From contig JBCAQO010000013.1 of the NCBI GenBank assembly GCA_039111635.1, positions 1,467,962-1,531,961 on the forward strand: 64,000 nucleotides of DNA. Reading direction: 5' to 3'. The position numbers were made by a program, and so were the translations under genes. Source of the DNA: Heterobasidion occidentale (lineage: Eukaryota; Basidiomycota; Agaricomycetes; Russulales; Bondarzewiaceae). The notes under the pieces are model-generated. The model was given only the letters and a program-made list of their open reading frames with translations. It did not search any database and was not told where the DNA came from. Within the stretch, counting starts at the first letter, position 1, and each line of letters opens with the position of its first letter. Positions 20,497 to 33,353 of the stretch are shown here, one piece after another.

Positions 20497-22644
20497 GTCC
20501 TCGGCAAACTTGTAATTCATATTTAATTCTAGGATGAGCAGCTTTACATTTCCGACCCAAGGGCTTTACAAAGCATCATTGTGAAGGATCAAGACTCATT
20601 TGAAGAGACCGCGACGTTCATCGAGTAAGTGTCATTCATCATGGCAGGTTTCAAATGAAGCACAATCCCACAAACAGGACAAACAAAGTCATTTTTGGGG
20701 AAGGACTCGTCGCAACAGTCGGTGCGTGATAATGCCCGAGACTTGTGCGATCCTTAGTAGTGCTCATGTCGCACACCCTAGGCGACCATCACAAACGTCA
20801 GCGCAAAATTGTCAATCCTGCTTTCTCTGTCCCGCAGCTACGGAAGCTGGTCCCAAAGCTTTACGATGTAGCGCACAGGGTTCGTCAGCTGTGGTATGTC
20901 TGACATGATTGTCGTTGAGACATCTTGATTCTAGCTGTCAGACGCTGTGGGGAAGGAGATAGAGGGTTCGTCGGAGGTCCTGGACATGGCACAATGGATG
21001 TCGCGCGTAGCGCTCGAATCCGTTGGACAGGCCATTCTGGGTTACTCGTTCGACCCTTTGAATTCTCCGTCGAACAATCCCTACACCAAGGCGATCCGTG
21101 AACTTATGTGAATATCAATCTCAGCCTCCACTTATTTCATACGTCACTCATGCTTTTTCACAGTCCCGCACTCTTTCGCGTCTCCCTGATCCGGCAGTTT
21201 GCTCCTTTTATCTCTCGCCTCGGCTCTCCAGCGTTTCGTCGCAAACTGGTTGAAATAACGCCGAACGCGACCGTGCAAAAAATCAAGATGATGTCCGATG
21301 TAATGTATGATACCGCAAAGGATATATTGCGGGACAAGAAGGACACGTTCTCCAGTTCAAAAGACGCGCAGGAGCAAACTCACGACCCAATGGACATCAT
21401 CAGTATTTTGCGTAAGCGATTCATAGTCTTCGTTTAGGTCCGTTATAAATCAAAATCAACAGTTGGGCGAAATAAAGGTTCGACTACGGAGGAGCAGCTC
21501 AGCGACGAAGAATTGATAGGACAGATGACGTGGGTGACTTCGTGATGAAAATGGATGTTTCGGGCTGACCTATTGTTTCGTCGTAGCGTCCTCATTTTTG
21601 GCGCTCAGGATACAACCTCTTCTGCTCTGTCTCGCATATTATTCATGCTAGCAACTCATCCGATAGTGCAAGACAATATACGACACGAGATTCAAGAGGC
21701 ACGCAGTCGAGAAAATAACCATAGACTCAATGATGATAACATCAGTTATGACCAACTTTTGTTGCTACCATGGCTAGACGCAGTCATCAAGGAGACCCTG
21801 CGATTGTAAGCTGATCCAGAATGTGATGTGCTAGCGCTCTGTGACCTCGAGACTGATCCTGATCACAATAACAGATATCCCCCTGTTCCATTTGTCCGCC
21901 GCACGTGAGTATCGATCTCTTCCTTCCAAACGCTGGTCGGCAACATGTCAAAATGCTAACCTTCACCCGGTAGAGCTACTGAAACATGTACTGTCCCTCT
22001 ATCCACCCCTATCAAGCCATCGGATCCCACACAGGGCCAGCCGAGGACAGCGCTTACCATCCCCAAAGGGACAACTCTCTTCGTGAGCATCGCCGCCCCG
22101 AATCGTTCCCCATCTATATGGGGCCCGGATGCCCTGGAATGGCGCCCGGAGCGCTGGCTTTCGGCGCAGTCGCCGGGCTCAGGACACAGGGATGAAACGA
22201 CACGTTTACCTGGGATCTATTCAGGGATGTGAGCATCATTTCGTCAGTGTCCAAAGGGTTTCGTTGGAAGACTCTCAATAACGCATCTAGGCTGACCTTC
22301 CTTGGCGGTGGGCGCTCGTGCATGTAAGCTCCCTGAGCTCTACTTCTATTGCAATTTATGAACCGGTTTTATGACACAGTGGATATAAATTCGCGCAGAT
22401 CGAGATGAGTAAGTCGCATAGTCTTTCAGTTTGTCTTTACCAGACTGATTGGTCAAAAAAATCAATGTACTTAGAAGTCATTCTCGCAACACTCCTGAGT
22501 AGATTTTCCTTCTCCAGGACCTCGGATCAGATCGTTTGGAATCTTTCTCAAATTATCTCACCCTCTGTACAGAAAACAGATATCGATGGGTGCCTTTTTG
22601 AGTTTCAGGGTATGCCGCTTCTTGTAAGGCATGTAGTTGGCTAG
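20497..22644 (+). CDS. Cytochrome P450 monooxygenase (5' end in gap)
   Basis: This is a haem-thiolate monooxygenase, normally held in the ER membrane by an N-terminal anchor that is lost here in the gap. Plus-strand exons joined across about nine GT-AG introns read continuously from VLGKL/DEQLYISDPRALQ to a stop at 22644. Visible motifs are the I-helix FGAQDTTS (about 21595-21620), the K-helix ExxR as KETLRL (21795), the PERW motif as WRPERW (22140), and the haem-binding loop FLGGGRSCIG split by an intron (22295-22385), with the cysteine thiolate ligand present. The C-terminus (GMPLLVRHVVG) looks natural. No frameshift was seen. The substrate cannot be told from sequence. It converges on GCN2, with 151 bp between the stops. 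The N-terminal 60-100 residues are missing, so the start is unknown. Confidence 0.88.
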
Positions 22645-22795
22645 TGTGTTGGATTATAGCTTCTGGGATGTTTTCGATGAGATTCTAGTGGACAGAATAC
22701 ATATGTGTTAGATTTAATAAGCTGTCGTATACAGTAATAGGTATATTGAAAGTGATACATAGGAGGCTGACATGTGGTAAAACATAGCATAGCGT

Positions 22796-25700
22796 TCATG
22801 AAAACGTCAGTAAGTGGACGCGTTCATCGCGAACCGCGAATAAAAGGACGAAACGATGTCCATCTGCCCGCTTGCGGGCAGCGGCTTCTCGTACTTGAAC
22901 TGCGTAACCTGTGTTCTGTGTCGGAAATGTTGTAGTAACTATCTTCCAGGCATCGTCATCGGTCACCCAACTAGCCGACTTGGATAACAGATCGAAAGCT
23001 GAGCCTGGAACGTCAATCGCAAGGACAGGAATGCCAGATTGAACAGCATTCTTGATCTGAACGCCCATTTCAAAGGCTGGAAATTGTTATGTCAACGAGA
23101 CGAGCCAGTTATATGTACTGGCTCTTGACTCACCTCTGTCAATGAACATCTGTTTCGTTTGCTTTCTGAGTTTCTTCTGGTCTCCCGGAAGCACCAAATA
23201 TATATCAGGGGCACTCCCAAGATCTTTCGAAACAACTGGACCTTGGGAAGTCTCGGAAAGGATAGGCGTCCCCGAGGTCGACGCGTCGATGCGCTTCTGC
23301 TCTGCGATTTGCTGCTGTAACCAACGACCAATTCTTGCCGGGAGACTAAACACAGGGAATACATGAGGAAGGGAACACCCAAAGGAACAAGGTGCATACT
23401 AACCGTCAAACTCAGTCCCTTTCAAAATACTTTTCACCTTGAACGCTGGTTGGTCTCGCCGCATTTCCCGGGGGCGCGGAAGGACAGTGAAGCTGTCGCA
23501 CTTGTCATAAAAGCTGGGAATCAGGCATGCCGGAACACTCACAGTATCCCTCTCTATGACAAGTTCATAATGGTTCTCGTGTTCGCTCCCGGGAAGACCT
23601 GATTCGTACATCACATCGGCGCTGATGCCATGACGCCACAACAACGCAGCAACTTCAAGTCTCTGACTCAAGAATCCTGGCTGATTAGACACAACGTAGA
23701 CATCGCATCGCCTTGGACTCCAAAAACCAAACGATCGTTGCTCTTTCAGCAGTGTTTTGACAGACACTGCTTGAAACGCTGCGAGCGCGATTAGGATCTT
23801 TTCCAAGGTGATTTGCAGACCGACGGCGCATACGGCATCACCCTTCGGTTTGGGAGGAGAAAATTGTGACACCATGTTGTCATATCTGTTTGACATGATG
23901 AGTATCGTATAGGGCGAGAATTTTTGCTTCTTACCTGCCGCCAACTGCGAGGATGTCGTGCAATTTACCTCGTTTGACAACTTGGAAGCAAACACCATCT
24001 TTGAAGCAAGTGCTACAACTGCCGAGCATCAAGGGGTGGAAATAGATAGGCCGGGTCACACCGGCCATGTTCGCATATTGAATGGTCTTCTTGAGGTCGT
24101 GGAGTTCCGCAGTGAAGAGAGTCGTGAATTGAGGTGAAATTTTTTCCAGTTTGGCGAGCAGAAGGTCCGCATCTTCGTCTAAAGAGGGTTAACTTTTGAA
24201 GTACAAGCACAGCATGCTGGAGCTTACCGAAGTCACTGAGGATCTCAAGTTCATCCACGGTGCTCCTAAGCAACCCCTTCTTTAAAAGCATGGACCGTCT
24301 TTGGGCCCAAGAAGATTTGGTCTGAGTGATAACATCAACGACATGGTTGCGCATGTCTTCAGGTATCCGATTTAGTGCCGAGTCGATGACTGTATGAACA
24401 ATGTTAGTAAAGGTGACTAGTATATTGAAGACTCTTACTCCGGGAATGCGAGATGTGGATCTCATAGGTCTGTGAGAGATCGGGAAAGGAGTCAAGGACT
24501 TCATTGAGAATGATGATAGCTTCCGCAGTAGAGGCGCTTATCGCGTTCGCGACATCCGTCGTGATAATATCAAACACGGCTGCTTTCAATACTTCAGGAT
24601 GGCCAGCAACCGGGCTGAAAGACTGTCAGTGTTTGGACTCAACCATGTATAAGCTTCATTACCTGGGACGATATATATCACCTATATGGAATCGTTTGAT
24701 CCTTCTGGTATTATTACGAGCAGCTAGACGCGCGAAAGGAACAAGGGCGTTGTTCGGTAATGATACGACGTCCCCGTGCCGGTCGAGAAGCAGTGCACGA
24801 CTCTTTTCATCTACAAGGTCTGTGACAGGCAAGAGCAGCGGCGGCTCCATATCTACCGCTCCGTGAAGACGAAATATTGCCGCCAACGTATCGTGAACGA
24901 CCCCGTTGAGAGATGCATGTTCAGGAAAAGCAAACTCTACTTCCATATCATACAGATGCCCCCGAGTGCCTCTAGGGTTGATTGAATAGCGCAGCTAGAA
25001 CGGCTTGATGGTGTGGAGAATCCGGCTTGGCTGTCGAGCAGATGAGCGGGCAAGCAAATAGAATTAAAAAAAATATGAAGCTCACTCATCATCCGAAGTG
25101 CACCCTTGAAATACTCGTCTTCCAGCCTGGGCGGTAAGAGATTACTTTGAGAAAGCTCCAAAGCTGTCGGCCTCTCGGAGGGGTTATGACGAAGTAACCA
25201 AGATATAACTGTGAGATTTATGTGAGGCTCGACCTGCGCACTGATCCAGAAAGGTAGTCACTTTGTCTTTGTCGCGTTCGATGGCTTTCCCAATCTCTCG
25301 GGAAGAAGATATCGGGCTTCCGCAAATCCTCGATAACGGCGATCCGCTCTGCACCTGTGGTGAAGAGTAATTCATCTCAAAGAACACGATCTGTAGCTGC
25401 GTCAGTACGGAGAGGCGACAGATTTGAAACGGTGGACCTACGCCCAGGCTATAGATGTCTGCCTTGGTATGATCCCGCGGACCCTTTTTGTGAGATTGGA
25501 CCTCTGGGGCAATGTATAGTTTCGTTCCAACCTCTGAAAGAAATATAAGCTGGTACCATAGACAGCAAGGAGGATAATGCAAACCCAGAGTCATGTCTGA
25601 TTCAACAATAGCTGCATGAGGAGACACATCCGACGGATCAACGGCAGCAAGGCTGGATGTCGCAAGCCCGAAATCGCCAACTATATGAATTTACAGTTCA

Positions 25701-28700
25701 GCAGCTAAACCCAACCAACAATTATGCCTTGCCTTTGCAGTCGCCTTTGCCATCTGGAGTGATAATTAGTCAATGAAAGCAGGGAGTATAGTAAGTGAAA
25801 CCGACCTATGAAGATGTTGGTTAGCTTGATATCGCGATGCAACTGCAATGCCCGAGGCATTAGGCGAGCTCATTTTGGTTAACATCTAAGTGGTAACCTA
25901 CAATTCCAAGACCAGACATGTGAACGAGGGCGTCCACGATTTGTTGGAAAAGACGCCAGGCGTCGTCCTCTGAAAGCCCTTCAGCAATTCTCTATGGGAA
26001 AAAAAGCAATGAGTCCGGCCGATCAGGAGACCACATGATATAGCTTACCTCTTTCAAGGTTTGACGCTCAACAAATTCCTGAACCACGAATAAGAAACAG
26101 TCCATTCTTGAAAGAGATGGGTCTCACCATCTGAATGTACAACGTCCTCGAGGCAGGAGGGGGAGGCGTCCTGGGAAGGACGTCGATCACAGCGTTCAAG
26201 CCGTTTGTTCGAGCTCCGTGGAAGCCATTCCGGAAAGGCTGCTGGTCATCACTGTCGCCATCACTGTCCTCCGTTGGCCCTGATCCTGACCCTGTAAAGT
26301 GGATACTCGGGAAGGATGACTGCGAATGACTTCTATCCAAGTCGTCCATGTCAATAGTGAACGGGTCTGTTGAGCCATTACGTTTGTGCTTGCTATTGGG
26401 CACCGAAGTCATCCCATCGGCCGTACTGCCCGAGTCTCCTTCTGAGTTCGAGCCATAGTCGGACGCGGCAGCGGATTCGGGCTCGGATAGCTCAAACCAG
26501 GTGGTATAGTACCGCACTATGAAGCGATGTGATAGGCGACTTAGAGCGTTCACTTCCCGAAGATCCTGTTCTCTTTTGTCGCCCGCAGCTTGACCTTCTT
26601 TACTGCAGAACCCTCAGCCCACTGATCAAAGGCGATGACATACCAGCATAGATACGAGAGTCGATCTTGTTGCGAGCTTTGACCACTGAGCCGAAAGCCC
26701 CTCGACCCTGGAGAGCAGACATAAGCGGAATATATCGAGAGTGAAAATGACCGTACTAGTAATTCTAATTCTTCCCAATCTTCTTTCCACCTGCTGACGG
26801 GTTTGCTCCTAGCAATCGGCGGAATGAAATAGTCGATCTCCGGAGAACTACTATAATTATGAGGCACTGGGGTCCTCGGGTCTATACTTCGCGGTCAGGA
26901 TGATAGACAGACACATACACGTGCAAAATATACCTATGATCGCAATCGACGCAGAACGACGCTTTCCATGAAAAGATGTCTCAGAGAGTTCTGTGAGGAG
27001 ACTGAGGCAGGATACATGATTGTTCTTTCTGGGAGAAAGCATGTTCAAGGCATGGTGTTGCGAAGTCGAAGATATCGATGCTGAAAGGGACAGATAAGGC
27101 GGCAGATGGGAAGAGTAGGACAATGAATACGCACACTGTTGCAACGCAGCTCGAACATCGGCAAATCGATCAACGACGTCAAGGCCCAGCAGCATCTGCA
27201 AGTATATGACCCCGACGCAATGTATATCTCGACTACGGGTATAGATTAGAGTCGAATCCATCGCATCCTTTCCTAGCCTTCAAGATCGTGGATTAGCACA
27301 GTAGAATACGGCGTCATAAACGCCCTACCAATTCTCGGGTAAGCGAAGTTCGTTGATAACCATTGAAGTATTCGGCCCGAACGGGTTTGACCTGTGAAGA
27401 TCCAACAGGCGAACGTAGTACGCGACCTTCCCCACCTTGACCAACTTCGGCTGCCCTGGCTGATCCCGACTAACGAGCCCAATGAAATGCACAGATAGAC
27501 CTGAAAGGTATATTGAAGATCAGAAACCGTGTAAGCATTCGAAAAAACCCGGTCACCTCGATGAACAAGGTCTGCTGCATGCACAACGTGTAGCGCTTTG
27601 AGGATTTGCCTAAGATAATCCTGATACAGAGTTCAGCGTGGGGCGGTGAAGTCGGCGAGTAAAAACACTGACAGTGGCGCGTTCCTCACGCAAAGCCTCG
27701 CAGTCCTCGAGCACGTCTCGCAAAGTGAGAGCAGGGCGTTGCTCCATGAGAATCGCCAGCCGAGGCGGCCCACTTGATTGTGGCGTTGTCAATTTGGCGG
27801 CATAAATACTTAACAGATTGTCATGGCGGACTGAAATCACACGCTGGATTTCAGCTTCTAGTTGCTTGAGCTTCTTCCGGCCTGAGATACGTTGATGAGG
27901 TGCCGACAAGACAAGTGATGGATGACGTACCTTGATTTGTCGTATAGTAATGGGAGTCAAACGTGACAACATGAACCTCAAGTGGCAAGGTCGCATTGAC
28001 GTCGTCACAAATCGGGTCAGCAAGATAGACAGTGCCCAAACATTCTATATAGCTATTAATTAGATCTTTCATTCCTAGAGCTGCCCATTTCCTACAAACC
28101 TTTGTGAGGATGGAACATTTTGACCGTCTGGAATTGAAGACCATTGATCTCAAGAAGGCGATCGAATGACTGTGTGAGGGTATCCTCAGAGGACGAGGGA
28201 ACCTCTGTAGCGTCGGACGGTGCTCGGTCACGCGCCTTGAACTTCTGGCGCTCGGCTTGTTGGCGCTCAGCGTCGAGACGTATCTGCTCGTTGAAAGCCT
28301 CGGCGAGCTGTCGTGCGCGTTCCGCTTCTTCATGCGCCTCTGTTTCTTCGCGCTCTCGTCTGGCCTTGATATGGAATTAGGCATTTTGAACAAGGAAGTA
28401 TAGTCAAGAATGCACATACCCTTTCTTCGTCCAACGCGCGCCTGTTCATCTCTGTGGCAAGAGAGCCGATGACTTCTACAGGAGGTATCACGTTGGTAGC
28501 GACCCAGTCCTGGGAAAAGGTGACGATCTTCTAGAGAGTGCATGCGGGCTGCGCATCCTCTGCGCACAGCTCACCTGAAATACCATTTCCGTCCCTCTGT
28601 GATTCTTCACCTCCGTATGAATAGCGGCGGACAATTTCGTAATTTGATCGGTAGAGAGACCCTTAATCGGATGTTGAATAGTAAACGTAGGATATGCATT

Positions 28701-29024
28701 GGTCGGATAGGTTTTGGGAAGTCTGCATGGACTCTACGTGAGTCACACAGAGGAGAGGAAAGGTTGGCGGCGCGCACATGACGTGTAGATTGAAGTAGAT
28801 CTTGTCCGCGTGTTGCGGGTCTGAGTGGGGGACCTTGATGATAATTCGGGAAGCCTTGCGGCAGCCTAGGATGGCGCGTCGAGTCAGTTAACCGGCTTTT
28901 AATAGACGACAGGATGTTAACGCACTTTCCATGCCTTTGGAGGCGGACATTCGATGAAGTCGTCTGCATAGATAGATTTGAGGGCAGTGATCTCGAGTTG
29001 TTGTAGTTCCTGAGTAGATTCCAT
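22796..29024 (-). CDS. GCN2: eIF2-alpha kinase GCN2
   Basis: A multi-domain kinase that senses uncharged tRNA and phosphorylates eIF2-alpha during amino-acid starvation. The minus-strand exons give the full family order. The RWD domain starts at ATG 29024 (MESTQELQQLEITALKSIY, then IIIKVPHSDPQHADKIYF). A charged linker follows (about 28150-28400), then a pseudokinase region (27300-28020, with RVISVRHDNLLSIYAAKL). The active kinase (25200-26850) has the glycine loop GRGAFGSVVKA, AVKKVKL, a long acidic Ser-rich insert (26150-26480), HRDIKLTNIF, DFGLATS and IAPEV. A HisRS-like region (23400-24950, with SQLAAGGRYDNMVSQF split by an intron) and a C-terminal domain end at 22796. More than 20 short introns were inferred. 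No disruption was seen. The 3' end faces the P450. Confidence 0.92.
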
Positions 29025-29532
29025 GCTTTGAGCAATCGGCCTAGCTAGAGAGATGGATAGAGCTGAATGGTGTATCCAGCAAGTGTAGTGGATGCGATGC
29101 TTAAGAAGAGAGGGCCCAGTGGACCTCAGCAGCTCAAGCGGCCATGGCTCTGGCTCTTTGTTCTACGATAAGCGATGAATGTCAAGAAGAGGAATTGCCT
29201 GTGGTCGTGTAGCAAGGATGCGATTTGAGGCGTTCGCAGTCCCGCATAGCACCGCTGTCCCCAGACACCCTCATGATCACTTATTGCTCGGCCGCTCTGG
29301 CGCGACGAATATTTTCTCTAGCTAGGACCAAAAACAACGGGCATAAATCTTAGGAGTATATGTCGTGCTGAATTAAAACGTCAATATAGTTCACCTCCCA
29401 AATTTACTTGGTTTGAAAGGCACCTTTTGATTCTGAGGGTGGCTTGGGGCTTGCCTCATTTTCCACACGTTTAATTGCGCAGTGACGCGTCCTTGCTGTC
29501 CTGTGTTCTGCGTCCTCTTTGACATGACTCCT
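29025..29532. other. Intergenic region upstream of GCN2
   Basis: No gene is seen. It presumably contains the GCN2 promoter and 5' leader and the 3' flank of the ORF ending at 29533. No clear regulatory motif was identified. Confidence 0.5.
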
Positions 29533-29931
29533 TCACAAACTAGACGTTCTCTTGCCCGACTTGACATCTTGTGGCTCGGAGGGCCTTATAAAGATACTCA
29601 GATCAAATGAATGTTCTTCGCCATTGTCATGGATTTCAAAATACATCTGGTGCGTGTATGCGAGGGCTGTGTCCATCCATCTTCTCTCCTGTACAAATCG
29701 GTAAGTCTTTCGGCAACTTTTGGTGACTAAGAGATGCATGAGAGCTATATAGGGCCCTGGTAAGCGCATATCAGTATCCTCGGACATCCGAGAACGAGAG
29801 CGACTTTCGAGGACAAACCAGTGTTCGCTCTTCTTCCACAGATACACAGAACATGATTGGCATTGACAGTCGCTATCATCGGATGCGGGCAGCGAGGGCA
29901 TCGCAGGCTCAACTAAACGCCCGAAGCGCAT
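29533..29931 (-). CDS. Hypothetical protein, 132 aa
   Basis: An intact ATG-initiated single-exon frame. It contains CQCQSCSVYLW near residue 22, a mixed alpha/beta-looking middle (KSEHWFVLESRSRSRMSED, then LPGPYIALMHLLVTKSC) and ends HSFDLSIFIRPSEPQDVKSG. I do not recognise the family. It lies head-to-tail upstream of GCN2 on the same strand. The minus-strand frames at 30165-30520 could be upstream exons of the same gene, but no join was established. Confidence 0.5.
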   Translation of the reverse strand: MRFGRLVEPAMPSLPASDDSDCQCQSCSVYLWKKSEHWFVLESRSRSRMSEDTDMRLPGPYIALMHLLVTKSCRKTYRFVQERRWMDTALAYTHQMYFEIHDNGEEHSFDLSIFIRPSEPQDVKSGKRTSSL

Positions 29932-30164
29932 GTTCTATGTGTCGGACCAACGCCAGTTAGGCGTGTGCGCCCCCGTCCACTCAGTCGAGGGGTTGCGGTA
30001 AGTCGTCTCCCATCATTAATCATGATACTATTCATGATGCCAGTGAAATGAAAAGATTCGCATCTTCCAACGGAGGCGAGGTAAGCACCTCTCTCTCTCT
30101 CTAAACCTCCTCACACCTTGTTGACGCGGATTCCTCTGGATGGTATTTTGGACGACTGCCGATA

Positions 30165-30520
30165 TTACCGCTGGATTGGTTTAGCGGCGTATCTGTGTAC
30201 TCTGAGGACAGCTTCCTTCGGACTCTTTCCAGTATCTAATACCGATATCTTACTCTTTTTTGAGTCTGGCTGGGATGTTCGTGTTAAGGTCAACTGCTGG
30301 AACCGACCAGGCAGCACGAAATCCGAGAGCATATCACACCTGAATGAAGTTGCCTTCGGAATCGTGATCTTCACCTCACTCCGGGAGACATAGATCGCCT
30401 CAACCCACTCCAAGTTTTACTTGTGTATCCGAAAGGCCAGCTTGGACCATCAAAGATTTTGACATGGATTCTGTACTCTATCGTGGTATTGGCCGCGACG
30501 TCGGTCAGAGCGTCGTGCAT
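30165..30520 (-). CDS. Hypothetical frame, apparently frameshifted
   Basis: An ATG at 30520 opens a frame reading MHDALTDVAANTTIEYRIHV then KIFDGPSWPFGYTSK. At about 30412 the protein-like signal continues in another phase as EWVEAIYVSRSEVKITIPKA and runs to VHRYAAKPIQR and a stop at 30165. No GT-AG intron fits the switch, so it is either an indel or a coincidence. The family is not recognised. Confidence 0.3.
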
Positions 30521-31020
30521 CTATACACTAATCAAGATTTTTTCGAGATTCAAATAGTGATTAATTTACCACGAGACTTCAATAGCCTGCGCCCAGGAAC
30601 ATTTCGAAAGCTGTAAATTAAGAGGTAGCAAGACGCACGAAGTGTTGTCCTTATTTAAGCCTTCAAGCTAGATGTTCATCAAACGCATAATCGGTTTCCA
30701 GACAGATCGCCTATGATACTGGCGTACACAAGGCAACATTGGCGTAAACGTCGATAGCGTGCCGAAACAATATACTGCAGTGATCTTAGTGTTCATTTAG
30801 CGAGCGCGGCGAGCGCCCAAGGCTGGATGGGCAGTTGGCAGAAAATGTCTCAGGGATGATCCAGGTCACGGGCTTGACATATTGCCTCACGACGTCTTGG
30901 CGGTGGCAGAGTGAGGCTCCCTTGGCTCTATCCTTCGTCTTGGCTATGGGCGGCGTCCAACCTTGACGGTTTTATTCCTTTCTCGCTCTTTCTTTACCTT
31001 CTTTCATCTCGTTGTTGGGC
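30521..31020. other. Intergenic region between divergent genes
   Basis: No gene is seen. It should hold the promoters of the minus-strand frame ending at 30520 and of the aspartic protease starting at 31021. Confidence 0.5.
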
Positions 31021-33307
31021 ATGGTACCGCTCTTCTGCTTCCTCGCCGCAATCTTCTTCGTCTCTGCTGCCGCAACGCCAATAAACCACGCGAAGAGGCT
31101 TGTCGACGGTATCCATATCCCTCTGGTCAGGTACCAGGCGGCGCGAACTCAAAGAAGATCACAGACGGCGGGAGCTATCGGTTTGGGTAATGTTGTAGAC
31201 GTGTAAGTCAATATCAATCGGTTTCGAAGCGCGCACTTCAACGGTTATCAGAACCTACAATGTGCTTGTTCAAGTTGGGTCAACCAGGACACCGCTGGTT
31301 CTCGGTGCGTGGCTTCCATCTTTTTTTGTACGCGACTTCCTGATAGTCAGCGTCCAGATACTGGCTCTTCAGACCTCTGGGTTCTTTCAGACGCGTGCAA
31401 GTCCAATTGCTCGTCTGCCAAGGTCCCCCTCTACCCCATTTCGACATTCAAGGACACTGGACTTGACGTACACCTCCTTTACGGGGATTCCTTCACTGGA
31501 ACACATGCAAAGGGCCCAATCGGAAGGGACACAGTGGGCGTCGCAGGGCTTACACTCCCGGACCAATACTTTGCAGCGATATCAGATACAAATACTAGCA
31601 TCCTACAGACGGGTTCTGCGGGAATATTCGGTCTCGGTTTCCCCGTGAACAGGTGAGCTTCAGCGTTTGGGCGATGGGCATGGACGGCTATCTTTGTGCT
31701 TCAGACTTGGCGAAGCTTTGCATGGCTTGGAGCTTCGATTCCAAGACACTTGGTGTTGGGTCAAGCGCTTTTCGATGTTCCCTAACATCTTGAAGCACTC
31801 ATATGCTTCATCCGGCTTTTCCGAGCCGTGCCCTCCAACAATATGACACCCTGTCTACTGAGCGAGAGTCAACCTCTGTATTGTGTTTCTAAATTTTGCT
31901 CTTTCACCCCCATCTATGCGAACGCGACGCCGGTTTCTGCTCTATGGCTGACTTGATTTACAGTGTTATATGGAACCAACTCCTCAGCGCTAAGGCCACT
32001 GGAGTTTCAAGATCTACAGAATCTTCGATCGGTTCATCGCTCGCCTCTCGGGTCTTCCCTGACTTTTCTTTTATACACCCTGCATCCGAGCTGCAATCCC
32101 GACAATCATTCACCATCCCTGTTCACGATGTACTTGAGACATTTGAATCCAACGGCCCTCTTGTCCCTCGGCTCGCTACACAAGGAAAGCTCGCGGCACC
32201 CCTCGTGACAATTACATTACAGCGGATACAGTCGACGTTGGAGGAACTTAGGCATGCTGGTCTATTGGAGAACTTCCACGAGGCGTGAAAGCAGACAGCC
32301 TGACTTGGTGTCCTTGCGCGGGTATACTACTGCTATGAGGGAGGTTTGCCTGCTCCTGCTGAATCGCCTAATGAGGTCAGTGACGCATCGCGGCGATGGT
32401 TTTTCTGCTGATACGCTCTCACAAGGTGTATCCTCTGGCATGGGAAATACCGATCGACGATGTTTATTTTGACGGCCAAAACTGCCGAATCGAATCTAAC
32501 TTCATCGAAGATAAGCTTGTCTGCCCTTGTCGATACTGTAAGCTCCTTTGTTTACTGGCAGGATAGCGAGTAGTCTCACGCTTTCTAGGGGAATTCCTTA
32601 ATTCGGGCCCACAAGATGTCGTGCAAGCAGTGATGAGTCGATTAGGCAAAAGCACATACCCGTGCAGGGAGGTGCACACGCTCGCTTTCAAAATTGGTGG
32701 GAAAATGTTCAACATCGACCCTCGTGATTTCGGCTCGCAGACGTATATCAACTCGGTCGACCAGTGCTCTCCGAATCTCGTTGCAACTGAGCCGCCAGGG
32801 AAAGGGTTTCTGTACAGCTGGAGCCTAGGCGATCCTTCCTCAAATCGTGAGTTGCATATTCGACATAGCTATTGATTGGACTTACTTGGCAATTGAAGTG
32901 CACTCGTCTCATTCTACTACGGTAACCTGACATATCCATCCAAGGATGCTCCTCGCATAGGTCTGTTGTCAACTGTGCCGGATGATGCGGCCGCGCAGTT
33001 GCAATCTGCTGTATCCGCAGCTGCTTCATCAAATGGAAATCTTCCTGGTGAGTTCTCTATTTCCTCATCACTCGGGACGAGCACACTTCATAGCATTATG
33101 TCTGTAGCTGTCTCTCACTCGGCTCCTTCGGGAACCCTTGTCGCCGCAAGTACAAACGCGCTGGGTGTTGCACAAGCACGTGCGAGCACGTCGGGATCCA
33201 ATTCGAGACAATCTTCTGGTACAGTGGTCTCAACTCCAATCAATGGGTCGCTCTCATGTGTGACGGTGTTGTTCTTGGTGGCTCGTATGCTAGTCTTGTA
33301 CATATAA
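31021..33307 (+). pseudogene. Pepsin-like (A1) aspartic protease with GPI-type tail, frameshifted
   Basis: A1 aspartic endopeptidase that would be secreted and probably GPI-anchored. ATG 31021 starts a signal peptide (VPLFCFLAAIFFVSAAATP). After an intron at about 31203-31256, the first catalytic motif is DTGSSDLWV (about 31354-31380). It is followed by the flap region (LLYGDSFTGTHAKGPIGRDT) and AGIFGLGFPVN. The second motif, ALVDTGNSLIRGP, spans an intron near 32530-32590. The tail is Ser/Thr-rich and ends in a hydrophobic stretch (VTVLFLVARMLVLYI), typical of GPI addition. Between about 32220 and 32510 the conserved sequence jumps frame several times: DTVDVGG, LGMLV, GELPRGVKADSLTW and WEIPIDDVYFDGQ lie in different phases with no fitting introns. 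Either indels have killed the gene or the assembly is poor there. Confidence 0.75.
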
Positions 33308-33353
33308 TCCAATTCTCTAATGCATTCTGCATTCTCTTACAGTATTGGCTTTT

